Shown one piece after another: positions 1-9,804 of a stretch of 64,000 nucleotides of DNA. The first letter of the stretch is position 1, and the number at the start of each line of letters is the position of its first letter. This DNA comes from Oikopleura dioica. Taxonomy: Eukaryota; Chordata; Appendicularia; Copelata; Oikopleuridae. The notes under the pieces were generated by a model. It saw nothing but the letters and a program-made list of their open reading frames with translations. It was not told the DNA's origin and did not search any database. The stretch covers positions 5,402,501 to 5,466,500 of the forward strand of contig OU015568.1 in the NCBI GenBank assembly GCA_907165135.1, given 5' to 3'. The translations under genes were made by a program, and so were the position numbers.

Positions 1-64
1 CTTCTTCAAGTGTCAGTTCAGTATCCAGGTCTTTGTCTTGCTCCTTGATTTCGACTTCAGCTTC
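1..64 (-). other. possible exon running off the left edge
   Basis: Read on the minus strand, the first 64 bases encode a run rich in Glu, Asp and Lys (EAEVEIKEQDKDLDTELTLE), preceded by an AAG that could be a splice acceptor. An exon of a gene continuing to the left is possible. There is no start, no domain and no second exon to confirm it. Confidence 0.2.
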
Positions 65-169
65 TTTATTGAATTCTCAATGTCTCGTTGAACTTGATTA
101 GCGTAGCCTCTAATTAAGAATTGCTTTTGATTTCGGCGGCGTTTCTCCGTTTCTCCGTTGATTTCGGCG

Positions 170-390
170 TAACTCGTTCGTAATCTTGCGAACGCCGTTC
201 GCAACGAAAAATCTTGCCGTAAGTGTGCGCTTCGCGCATTTTCTTGGAGAGAACTCATTGGCTTGGCAGGAGCAGTCTTTTTCTACCGCTGGGACACATT
301 TTGAAAAAGTTGTGAACGATTTTCGGCCAAAAATTTTTCGATTTTCCGAACGCCGTTCGTAATTTGCGAACGCCGTTCGCAAAATGGCCT
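170..390. repeat. inverted GCGAACGCCGTTCGC motifs
   Basis: The near-palindrome GCGAACGCCGTTCGC or a close variant occurs three times (about 182-198, 350-365 and 368-383), with related half-sites between. Each copy can fold on itself. No convincing gene was seen in 65-480; the open frames there follow the repeat. Confidence 0.5.
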
Positions 391-480
391 TTGCGAACGA
401 AGCCGCCCGCCACCCCGGACTTTTTCCGCCGAAAATGCATTGTAAGGAATTTTCTCTTATAAGAGAAAGATAAACATTTC

Positions 481-545
481 CGACATCAATCTGATGTCAT
501 TTGATGTCGTCTGATATCCTCTAATGTCAAATGTCTAACATTTGG
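481..545. repeat. degenerate TGATGTC tandem repeat
   Basis: About six imperfect units of roughly ten bases built around TGATGTC or TAATGTC follow one another. The style resembles the cleaner 10-base array at 30,351-30,470, but the unit differs. Confidence 0.45.
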
Positions 546-599
546 AAGCATGACAAAAAATTACCTGTTTCCAACATCGCCAGCCGACTTTTTTGAGTT

Positions 600-672
600 G
601 TGCCATATTTGGCACATCGAATACACTGAAATGTGCCATATATCATGATATATGGCACATTTGGCGGGGGGG
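600..672. repeat. perfect 34-base palindrome beside a G run
   Basis: Bases 629-662 read the same on both strands, centred on ATCATGAT, with no mismatch and no loop. A related half-site (TGCCATATTTGGCACA) lies at 600-615. A run of about nine G starts at 665. It lies just upstream of the broken Kelch copy. Confidence 0.6.
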
Positions 673-731
673 GGTGAAATTCGAGTTTGGCGGCGTAAGG
701 CTAACAGGTTCTTGGGGTTGATTTTTGCTCG

Positions 732-1675
732 TTGGCCCTAGTTATGGGTAATGACTTGGAAAGAGCATTATCAATTTCAATCGATGGAATAAAAAGGAAT
801 AACGCGGTAATTATGGCTCCGAGCAATAACTATCTTGACTGGGCTCCACATGCTCTTGTCAAAAACGAGCTCTATATTTTCGGAGGATCCACGGATTATC
901 GGAAAGTAAGAAAATTTTGAACTTTGAGAATAATGGAGTCAAGATCGCGAAACTGGAAGGCTGCACTTGGACAGAGCAGTCAACTCAATTGATCAACAAA
1001 TTTTTGTCTGGCTCTGCGGCGCTTTCGATCGAAGATGGACGAAAAGCATTAATTTGCTTTGATTACGAAGATGCAAATCGATGTGAAGTTTTCGGGGAGA
1101 AATTTCCACCGAAACTTTTACTCCAAAATATCCACATTGGGCAGGAGAAATCGGCTTCTATCAAGGAAAGCCGACTACTGTCGGAAGTTTCCACCGCGAT
1201 GGGTGGAATAAAGTGGAGACGCTTGGCTCTTCGGGCTGGAAAAGTTTACCTGATTCCCCGAAAACGTATTGAAAAAAATCATTAATTTATTAAAATTATT
1301 TAAGTGCAAAGAAATATCATATTTTGATGGGCCTTCCAAGTGGAAGTCTTTTGCTCGCCGGGGATTGGGTGATAATCATGAAGACCAAAAAGCAATTTGG
1401 CTTCTTGAAAACGACATTTGGGAACAAATCGGCAATCTTACAAACGTAAGTTTCTAAAGCTGTCAAAGATTTTGATTCGAATCAAGGCTTGTTCTTCTGC
1501 ATCTGCAATAATGATCGAAAACTCAATTTTCATCGTCCCTGGCTACGGCGATCCTTTTGCAATCGAACGACTGGATTTCGACGGAGATCGATTAACCAGT
1601 CAACGAGTCATTAGAAAAACTGACGAAAGTTTGTTTCCAGTTCTTCTTGAAGTTCCCGCGAACTATTGCGTCTGA
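732..1675 (+). pseudogene. broken Kelch-like gene, copy A
   Basis: This is a diverged duplicate of the intact gene at 6,925-7,969. The same four exons can be placed (732-905, 944-1265, 1305-1445, 1487-1675), with the same intron positions and the same C-terminal motif VPANYCV. Conserved stretches include IAKLEGCTWTEQ, LMGLPSGSLLLA and the IFIVPG block. It differs in three ways: the first exon lacks the upstream part and its start codon; one G is missing from the run near 1,095 (four G, where the other copy has five); and one base is missing near 1,358. Both shifts break the frame. The strong splice sites and conserved codons suggest recent decay. Because one break is in a homopolymer, sequencing error cannot be excluded and the gene could be whole except for its 5' end. 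Confidence 0.65.
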
Positions 1676-2190
1676 AAAACGATAAAAGTGCAAAGAAAAA
1701 GAAGAGATTATTTGAAGGGTTTCCCTCGTATTATTTTTATAAAAAATTAAATTAATCATTCATCTGTACATCTCTTATTGCCATTTATTTTTTTTCAAAA
1801 AATAAAAATTTATTTCTTCTTGGTTTTTTATTGATTATCATACTTAACAGTAGATTATTAGTTTCAAATTCCGGACCCATCATGGACCCATAAAATGGAG
1901 CAATAAAGGCAGAAATAAATCCTTTAAAATAAATCTTCATTAAAAAAACAAACAAAGAAAAACAGACAATAACTCAAGGCCTGAATCATTTTTAACTTTA
2001 GCGATCGACGCGCACCTGTGCAATACTATATTATATAGATAAAATTTAGATTTTTGATAGAGTTTTGATCTGCTACCATTGAGAAAAAATATCGAGAAAA
2101 AGTATTTTCATCTCTGGAGTTCTAAATTCTCATCGCGTTTCTTCGTCGCCGAAAGAGCAGAAATAATCCGTCAGATTGGGAGGGGGTCGA
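1676..2190. other. AT-rich spacer
   Basis: This holds the likely 3' end of copy A, with AATAAA-like stretches near 1,795-1,805, followed by AT-rich sequence. No gene, RNA or foldback element was seen. Confidence 0.4.
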
Positions 2191-2195
2191 AACTA

Positions 2196-2345
2196 TTCTG
2201 CATGCAGAACTATTCTGCAAGAAATAGAGCTATTCTGCAAAAAGTAGAACAATTCTGCGTTTCGCAGAACTATTCTGCAAAATACAAAACTATTCTGCAC
2301 AAGTGCAGAACTATTCTTCATTGTGTTGAAAAGAAGATCTTCATT
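2196..2345. repeat. AGAACTATTCTGCA hairpin cluster
   Basis: The motif AACTATTCTGCA and its complement TGCAGAATAG recur about every 20-25 bases, each preceded by a TGCAGAA half-site, so adjacent units can pair as short hairpins. A second cluster lies at 2,803-2,908 on the other side of a foldback element. Confidence 0.6.
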
Positions 2346-2382
2346 TAGATACAAAATTTCACTGTTTGGAAGCACGCAGCGG

Positions 2383-2692
2383 CAGGGTTCGGTAATTTGA
2401 GCTCACGCTAAAACTCAGGGAAACAAAGCTTGAGACTCACGTTTTTTAATTTGAGTTTTGAGAACTCAGAGATGAGAAATCAATTCTGGCGATCCATGAG
2501 CCAATCAAGGAAGCGCTCGCTTAATTTGAGTTTTGAAAACTCAAAACTCTCAAATCTCCCAAAAACTCAAAACTCTCAAAATCTCAAATCTTCTCAAAAT
2601 GATTTCTCAAGTCACTTTGAGTTCTCAATTTGAGGAAATTTGAGCGTCTAGCCAAAATGAGTTTTAGCTTGAGCTCAAATTACCGAACCCTG
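2383..2692. mobile_element. 310-base MITE with long terminal inverted repeats
   Basis: The left end starts CAGGGTTCGGTAATTTGAGC and the right end is its near-exact complement, so about 30 terminal bases are inverted repeats. The inside consists of repeated TTGAGTTTTGAGAACTCA-like words, which are themselves palindromic. Flanking GCAGCG words occur on both sides but are too simple to call a target duplication. No transposase is encoded, so this is a non-autonomous element. Confidence 0.65.
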
Positions 2693-2802
2693 CGCAGCGG
2701 GCCTACGGCCCTTGCGCGCAAATTCTGGTAGGGAACTCATTTTTGAAGGTGGCCAACTTTCTCTACTCTCGCGCCTCCTTTGATAAAAAGTCGTTTTTCT
2801 TA

Positions 2803-2908
2803 TATGCAGAACTATTCTGCATGCAGAATTATTTCGTCGGAAAATAGCCCATTTGTCGACGAAACTATTCTGCATTTTGCAGAACAATTCTGCATGCAGA
2901 ATAGTTCC
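2803..2908. repeat. second AGAACTATTCTGCA hairpin cluster
   Basis: Four to five copies of TGCAGAACTATTCTGCA or parts of it are arranged head to head, matching the cluster at 2,196-2,345. The MITE at 2,383-2,692 lies between the two clusters, so they may be halves of one older repeat split by the insertion. Confidence 0.5.
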
Positions 2909-3107
2909 GAAGGTTTCCCGTCAGATTTGGATCTTCGCTTCGGCAATGACGTGAATGCCAAGCTAGAGTCAAATAATCCAAGCCAGAGTTCTCTCGCTAA
3001 ATAACACCGACTAGGGGAGCTCTTCAGAAGATTAAAATTAGCTATTTAACAAGCGGCAGGAGTTGATTTTGTTCACTTTCAGAGTCGACTTTGATTCGAT
3101 TTTCGAA

Positions 3108-3887
3108 ATGAAATCGAGAGTCGAGGAAGAGATTCGCCCCGTCGAAGAGACGCCATCGCCTAAAATTAAGAAACCGAAAGGTCGACAGAAAAAGAAAACT
3201 GCTGATGAGGAAATTCGACCGACGATCAATGATTTGCCACGAAAGCGGCAAAAAAAGGAAAGAATGACGAGTAAAAATGACCCTTTGCCAGCCGAAGCTA
3301 AGAGGTCTAAAAGTCCAACGAAAAAGAATACCGCTCAAAAAGGCCCGAAATCGAATGAGTTGGCTAATGTAAGATGCCTCGAATGCCACGCTGTCGGAAC
3401 AGTGATGAAAACGATCGACGGAATCGTATTGTTTCCGAACAAGGTGAAGAAAACGCTACTTGAGCTTGGAGCAGGCATTTTGATGCCGAATATAAAGAAG
3501 GTGAAGCCCACTGTCAAGATAGCCAATAGCAGGGCGAAGAACTTTGTGGAAGGGTTCAGTCAAGTTGAAGACAACGGAGAAAACGACGGATTTTTTCAGA
3601 GATCGATTAAAAGGGTCCGAAAATTTAGGGAACGATTCGCCAGTGGGGTCAAAAATGCGAAGGGCGAGAAGAAATTCGAGCTTGTAAAAATGATGGAGCG
3701 GGAGAAGACAAAAACGAGCCAGAAATGCGAGAAATTTCAAAAGAAAACTCAAAAATCTCCGACTCGCTTGAAGAATCTCATCCTATTCCCATTCTTGTTG
3801 CTTGAAATAAATATCTTATTCATTGATTTCAAGAATTTTGATCTGGTTATCTTAAAAAAAGCAGTGCTCTTTTCTGAATTTAATTGA
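3108..3887 (+). CDS. Lys-rich protein with a CxxC module shared with its neighbour
   Basis: The first ATG after a strong acceptor (TTCACTTTCAG, ending at 3,082) opens a frame of 259 residues; the acceptor could serve cis-splicing or spliced-leader trans-splicing. The N-terminal 85 residues are very rich in Lys, Arg and Glu. Near residue 95 comes VRCLECHAVGTVMKT followed by LFPNKVKKT. The next gene has the matching pattern QCLDCDCIGVLRKS and LFPEEVLTT, so the two are paralogues in this module. The last 30 residues are oddly hydrophobic. From about 3,650 the other forward frame stays open with an acidic composition to a TGA at 3,797, just before an AATAAA. A one-base error or unseen intron near 3,600-3,650 may therefore hide the true C-terminus. 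Function unknown; a basic cytosolic or nuclear protein is a guess. Confidence 0.5.
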   Translation: MKSRVEEEIRPVEETPSPKIKKPKGRQKKKTADEEIRPTINDLPRKRQKKERMTSKNDPLPAEAKRSKSPTKKNTAQKGPKSNELANVRCLECHAVGTVMKTIDGIVLFPNKVKKTLLELGAGILMPNIKKVKPTVKIANSRAKNFVEGFSQVEDNGENDGFFQRSIKRVRKFRERFASGVKNAKGEKKFELVKMMEREKTKTSQKCEKFQKKTQKSPTRLKNLILFPFLLLEINILFIDFKNFDLVILKKAVLFSEFN

Positions 3888-4069
3888 ATCGAACCAAAAA
3901 TAACGGCTCTGAAAAGAGCAAAGTAAGGCTAGTGACATTCAGAAAGGAACGAAAACGGAGCTCAAGCTGTCCAACTGTCAGACAAATACTCGTGAAGACG
4001 GTTCTCATAAGCGAACGCTCTTTCGGTTTTTCCTCAGAATAGCTTTTTCTCTTTCAGAGATCAATCGCT

Positions 4070-5451
4070 ATGGTTATCGAAGAAGTCGACGAGAGAACGG
4101 AGAATCCGATTTTTCGGACAAAAGTTCAGGTAAATAGACTTTGGTTAGGAAAGAGACTTATTTTCAAAGTGTCTTGATTGCGACTGCATCGGTGTTTTGA
4201 GAAAATCAGGGGAAAAAGTTTATTTATTTCCCGAAGAAGTGTTGACAACTCGAAGCATTCACACTCGAAAGCGAGATTTGAAAAAGGAGAAAACATGGAA
4301 GAAAAAAGCGGCCGCGCAGTTGAGCTTTGCCAAGCACGGATTTTCGACCATGCTTCAAATGGGCTCCTATCTCAGTTCTGGCACCCTGTTTTGGATTACT
4401 GTCATGCTTCTTGGTACTTTTCATGAAATTATAATTGATCGAATTTTTTTTCTAGCGAATGTGCATTCTCTTGAAAAATCTCGCGCGGTGACGACTTTTC
4501 TGACTTCGACTTGCAATCGAAATTACAAGGAATGCGTTCGGATCGCCGAAATGGATATCTGCGGACATTTGATGAAGCAATGTTTCGAAACGCAAGAATT
4601 TATACTCCCGGAACCGGTATCTCAGATCGAAAATGCCAAAGCGACGCCGCTTGACTTTTCCGAAGAAGAGAACGAAGTCAATCTCCTTCGCTGTCAGAAG
4701 AAACAGTTTTACGACCAGAAGATCTGCCGCCATCTCTGCTCCGAAACGCTTGTCTTGCAATCAAGAAGGACAAAGCCGATCTCGCCTTGCGAATCGATGT
4801 GTTTTCAACTGACTAGAGCTTCCGAAGCGGCTGGAAAAGTCTGCCCATTCGAGGAATACTGCCCAAAAGGATGTCCTTGTCCATTTTACGAATGCGAGAA
4901 GTTTGAGTCGAGGCAAAAATTAATTCCTGTTTTTGATTTGGAAAACAAGTCGAGGAACGTCGATATTTCAAACTCAACGACAACAGGCTCAAATGGTGAT
5001 ATTCAGCTTATAACAGATCGTTTGGAGGATCGAAAGAGCGTTGAAAAGGAAAAATTCCCTGTTCTCTTTGCCGATATTGACGGCAACTCTCAACGACTGA
5101 ATGGTTGGGATTCTCTGCTATCTTATGAACGTTTTTTCGGAGAATTTCTTTCATCTCAAAATTATTAATATGACAAAAACGTGAAAGTCAATCGGTGCCA
5201 CTTTTCTTAGTGGGGAGCATTATCTCGTTGATGCTCTTGGAAACTTGCTCAGAGTTAAGGAAGCCGGAACCGATTCGATCTTGATTTCGAATCGGCGTGA
5301 AAACATGTGAGCTATTAATGTTTATTTGGCTTTACTTCTTTTTTTAAGAGGTTTTTTCGTCTTTCACTTTGGGTCTTCGATTGGAGCTCATCAAATTGAA
5401 ATTCGCCATCGAGAGAACGAAATCAAACTGTACCCAGTCGTTGTCATTTGA
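4070..5451 (+). CDS. single-pass membrane protein with Cys-rich ectodomain
   Basis: Five exons are proposed: 4070-4129, 4170-4413, 4456-5103, 5211-5306, 5349-5451. The first two junctions are GT-AG and in phase. The third joins in frame only if the G run at 5,212 were one base longer. The N-terminus carries QCLDCDCIGVLRKS and a very basic stretch. A hydrophobic segment (about residues 81-101, ending FWITVMLL) follows, so the protein is probably type II with the C-terminus outside. The outer part has spaced cysteines ending in CPKGCPCPFYECEK, like the Cys-rich region of the Kelch-like gene at 15,549-16,837. The last exon is beta-strand-like and ends PVVVI. An acceptor CTCTTTCAG lies just before the start. 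Not a family I can name; the closest relatives are its neighbours. Confidence 0.55.
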
Positions 5452-5527
5452 AAATGGTCGTTTCTCGTCAATTGTTCATTTAACTTGTTTTTTTGTGTTA
5501 TATTTTTATTATTCATAGTCTATAAAG

Positions 5528-6858
5528 CTACGAATTTTGACCGTTTAAAGCCGTCCAACAAGCAGGGACGAAAAATGCTTCTACTACGCTCCCGACTATA
5601 ATTTGAAGCGATTCGAAGAAGCTCAGGGTTACATCGCAAGCAACCATTTCAACGCGAAAGTATCTTCGGCAAGTTTCAAAGGAGTTTTCTATTTGATGAG
5701 TGTTCGAATGGGCGACTTTTACATCAAGTTGTCGACGACAAAGGCCCTCAATAGAATAAGAAGAGACGAAGAGCTTGAGAAAGGATGGAGAAAGGGCGAG
5801 ATACAAATACCACGAGAATTGAGGGATTTGGATCCAGTCCATGTTCTTCCTTTGAAATGGGTTCAAAATTTAAGAAAATCAAAAGCATTTAAATACATGG
5901 TGCTTTGTTTTTTTTCAAGTTGAAAAGTTTGAATTCAAATAAGACCGATTTGGGGCGTCTGATTTTGATTCTTGTCACAAGGAGTATAAAGCTCTCAAAC
6001 ACACTGTTTTCTGTGTTGCTGGAGGTTGAGGGCAAATTTGTGACTCTCGGTCGCGAATGGATCGGTTCATTGGTTGAATACGAAGGGAAACGTCAAAATT
6101 CTGTCTGTTTTTCGACAATGTTTGCTTCCGATGATCCAAACTATACAGATTCAAAAGGAAACAACAAGGATGAGTGCGAGTATTTTGGAAACGGAATCGT
6201 CAACGATGACAGAATCTTTGTTCAAAATTACGTTTTTGATGTTTCTTTTGAAATCAAGTTTCTTTTCGGAAAGGATTTTACCTTTTCCAATGAAGTCGTT
6301 GGCTAAGTTTTACTGTACCAAGTTAGTATCAAATTGCAAATTCCTGCAAAAGATCTGATCGAGATTGAATTTGTTCAACAAAAGTCCGATAATCAAATGC
6401 ACGTGACAAGTAACCCGAATTTTGCCTTCCACGACGATGTTTTTCCAGCTTTCGCGAGAAATGCCGCTGCTCAAAGAGAATTTCCACCAATAGTTGTTTT
6501 CAGAACAATCATTCCGGATCAATTCTTTACTTCTCCAGCAGAATTAAATCACATTTCAACAGTGGAGATGAAATTCAATGAACATGAATATTTTCAATTC
6601 GAAATATACTTTCCGCAAAAATCGCGCATTTTCGAAGAAATTAAAATACTTGAATCGAGTTTTTTTGATGGATCGACTTTTCTCAGTTTTGGAGTTTATT
6701 CAAATAATTCTGTTTGGATTGATTCTGATTATTTCGAAGCTCGCTCGTTTTTGGAAACGAAAATCACTCAATTGTCGAAATTAGAATTTCATTTCAACTC
6801 ATCGAGTTCAATGGAAACTTCTTTAAAAATTACCGAGGAAAGGTTAAATAAAAAATAA
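5528..6858 (+). CDS. unidentified multi-exon protein, model incomplete
   Basis: Coding-like sequence runs through this interval but I could not make a continuous model. A long exon (about 5,560-5,890) contains YNLKRFEEAQGYIASNHF and ends in a Lys/Arg-rich part. A stretch near 5,950-6,030 reads DSCHKEYKALKHTVFCVAGG. From about 6,030 to 6,300 a frame ends in FTFSNEVV, and from 6,315 to 6,858 a frame begins VSIKLQIPAKDLIEIEFVQQ. The last two would join if 21 bases with a GC donor and an AG acceptor (6,302-6,322) were removed, which is shorter than any intron I trust. Otherwise a frame error is present. The alternating hydrophobic pattern suggests beta sheet. No family recognised. Confidence 0.35.
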
Positions 6859-6924
6859 ACGCTTTGCTTTATCGACAAAAATGATCCAAAAAAGAATAAA
6901 AAGAAAAACAGAGAACTATCGAAA

Positions 6925-7969
6925 ATGAAAATAAGCGGCTTTGAAAATTTGAAGACAAAAAAGATGCGGATCTTCAAATTTGATGATCGCGCGGAAATCA
7001 AAAATTTCTACTTTTATGAAAAGGCAATTTTGGTTATGAACGATTACTTGGAAGATGCATTTTCGATTTCTTTGGATGGAAAAACAAGGAAAAACGCGAC
7101 GATTGTGGCTCCGAGCAATGACTATCATCAATGGGCCCCACATGCTGTTGTCAAAAACAAGCTTTTCATTTTTGGAGGATGGAAGGATAAACAAAAAGTA
7201 AGTAAATTTATAATTTTGAAAATAATTGAGTCTAGATCGCGAAACTGGAAGGCTGCACTTGGACAGAACAGCAAACTCGATTGATCAATAGATTTTCGTA
7301 TGGCTCTGCGGCGCTTACGGTGGATGATGGACAAAAAGCTTTAATTTGCTTTGATTGTGACGACAGCAACAGATGTGAAGTTTTCGGGGGAGAATATTCA
7401 TTCGAGAGATTCTCTTCAGATTATACTCATTGGGGAGGAAGACTCGGCTTCTATCAAGGAAAACCGACTACTGTCGGAGGCTTGTACCGCGATGGAAGGA
7501 ATAAAGTGGAGACCCTTGGTTCGTCGGGCTGGACAAGTTTACCTGATTTCCCGAAAGAGTAATGAAAAAAAAAATAATTAATTTATTATAACTATTATAG
7601 TTTCATAAGATATCATGTTTTGATGGGCCTTCCAAGTGGAAGTCTTTTGCTCGCCGTGGGATGGAATCATAATTTTGAAGGACAAAAAGCAATTTGGCTT
7701 CTTGAAAACGACATTTGGGAACAAATCGGTGATCTCCATCACGTAAGTTTCTTAAACTGCCATAGATTTTGATTTAAATTAAGGCCTGCTCTTCTGGATC
7801 TGCAATTATGGTCGATAACTCAATTTTCATCGTCCCTGGCTTCGGAAGTTTCTCAATCGAACGACTGGATTTCGATGGAGATCGACTGATCAATCAACGA
7901 GTCATCGGAAATGCTGACGAAACTTATATTCCTGTTCTTTTTGAAGTTCCCGCTAATTATTGCGTCTAA
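6925..7969 (+). CDS. Kelch-like beta-propeller protein, intact copy B
   Basis: Four exons (6925-7197, 7236-7558, 7601-7742, 7784-7969) join in frame with GT-AG introns of 38-42 bases, giving about 307 residues. Repeated blocks of hydrophobic strand, Gly-Gly and a Trp (LFIFGGWKDKQ, THWGGRLGFYQGKPTTVGG, SLLLAVGW, SIFIVPGFG) are the signature of Kelch or galactose-oxidase-type propeller blades. The product ends VPANYCV, matching copy A and resembling the DANFCKEE end at 15,549. Propellers of this type usually bind proteins or glycans, but the partner cannot be seen. No signal peptide is visible at the proposed start, so a 5' exon may be missing. The nearby broken copy points to local duplication. 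Confidence 0.7.
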
Positions 7970-8552
7970 AAAACGATCGAAAAACAATTAGAAGAAATAA
8001 TTTTTAGCTTTTCCCTCATTTTTATTTTCATTACAAATTCAATAAATGAATCATCTGTGCATCTCTTATTGTCACATTTTGTTCATTTTCAAAAAATAAA
8101 AATCGATTCCTTCGAGATTTTCGCGCCAAATTATATCAACAAAATTTTATCCTTCTATTTTATTGATGGTGAGCTTTTCGAACTGATTTAGGCGTTCGAG
8201 TCTTTAAAACACGGGAAGAAGTGATGGCCTAATTATCGTCAATATCGAGAAGCTCTTATAATAATAGAAACTCTTGATGGTTTTACCATAAATTTGAGTC
8301 ATATAGTCAGTACAAAGTTCAGAGTCTCTGTATTCAAGATGAACATGATTGTTTATTTTCCATGCAATTACCAAATCATTTTTCGCCAGCGGAACTTTCC
8401 ATGCCAAAAAATGGTGGCACCACCATCATTCAGCGATTTTTCCAAATATGACCTGTACAGCGCGTCCTTGAAATAGACCACTTATGTAATTTTTATTTGT
8501 CTCCGTCCATAAAAGCAGCAAAAAACAAGCAAGAAAAATAAATAACCCGGTT
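7970..8552. other. intergenic spacer
   Basis: This contains the 3' end of the Kelch-like gene, with AATAAA words near 8,040 and 8,094-8,100, and the short upstream region of the reductase gene. A short sequence around 8,042-8,100 (ATGAATCATCTGTGCATCTC) is also found after copy A at about 1,755-1,775, so the duplication included 3' flank. No other feature seen. Confidence 0.5.
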
Positions 8553-9686
8553 ATGGAATTTTTGACCTTTTTACAGATTTTGGGCGGTCTCGTTGTCGCG
8601 AAATTTTTGTACAATCAATGGAAGATTTTCTCGTTGTATTATTACGCTAGAGACTTCGACTTCAAAAGCGTCGCTGAGGATGGATATGCTTTGATTACCG
8701 GCGGTGCTGAGGGGATTGGAAGACAGTGTGCGTTGTATTTCGCGAAGAGGGGCATCAACTTGATCCTTGTTGATTTCAACGAGAAGAAATTGAACGAAAC
8801 GGCAAAGGAAATCAAAGAAAATGTAAGTTTTTCGCCTCGAAAGATGCAAAATCGCTTCAATTTTCAAGTAAAATGAAAATTTTTTAGTATTCGATTTCTC
8901 TCATCACCAAAGTCATGGACCTCACCACCCTGCACGAGCCAGAAGTATACGCTTCTTTCGAGAAAGAAATGCTCAAGCAGAAGATCAGTATTCTCTTCAA
9001 CAACGCAGGAATGTCCGAAGAAAAGAAAGCCTTCTGGAACTACGCTGGATCGACTCCTTCCAAAGTTACCAAGATTATGACTTTGAACGCGGAGGTTCCT
9101 GTCTTGATGACCCGCATGGTTCTGCCAGGTATTTTATCAGGAAAAATATTTTTTGGAGTATTTTCTAAGGGATGCTTGAGAGAAAGAAGGGCGTCTTGAT
9201 GCACATGGGTTCTTCTGCTGGGCTGACTGCTTTGGATGCAAATCCTATTTATGCTGGAACCAAGTCTCATGTGGTACGTTTAGTAAAGAGTTCTCGGTCT
9301 GTTCAACCTGTTATTCAGATCAACTTCTCGAGATCGATTGAGCAACTCTATCCAACATCGAAAACCGGAATCATTCATCATGTCTTCTACCCCGCTTTTA
9401 TTAGGACAAGTTTGACAACCTTCCTCACTAAAGGTACTACAACTTTGCTCCAAACTCATAACTATTGTTCGAAGGGATCAAGAAGAAGGGATACGAAAAC
9501 ACGATGGAGAGGCTGAAAGATATCGTCTTCCCGAAAGTTGAGACCTGGTTTGCTTCCGCGATCAAAACGGTTGGAACTGGAAAGAATGAGTCTGGTGGAT
9601 CGTGGTTTTTCGAACAGTTTGTCAATTATATGGTCATGCACTTTGATAGCAGAGGCTTGAAAATGCTCACTGATTTGTCCGAATAA
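8553..9686 (+). CDS. short-chain dehydrogenase, very-long-chain 3-oxoacyl-CoA reductase / HSD17B12-like
   Basis: Exons 8553-8822, 8888-9128, 9170-9273, 9319-9433 and 9475-9686 join with GT-AG introns to 313 residues, almost the length of vertebrate HSD17B12. A hydrophobic N-terminal anchor (residues 1-25) precedes the Rossmann fold. The cofactor motif is TGGAEGIGR near residue 49, followed by LFNNAGMS, the catalytic Ser in MGSSAG, and YAGTK with the catalytic Tyr and Lys. VLPGMLERKKG matches the segment after helix E in this family. HSD17B12 and its relatives reduce 3-ketoacyl-CoA in fatty-acid elongation, or steroids, at the ER membrane using NADPH. Which substrate applies here cannot be told from sequence. 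The gene converges with ZDHHC6; only about 120 bases separate their stop codons. Confidence 0.8.
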
Positions 9687-9804
9687 CATTTCGTTTTCTA
9701 CAGAATAAATTTTTAGGAGAAAACCTTGGCTTTAATTTAAGATATGATAAGTCTTTTCCAAATATACAGTGAAGAAAAAAGAGTGATTCAGAAGCTAGAA
9801 CAAA

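Noticed and set aside
2196-2345. CRISPR-like array
   Set aside because: The units are hairpin words with short variable gaps, not direct repeats with uniform unique spacers, and the genome is clearly eukaryotic.
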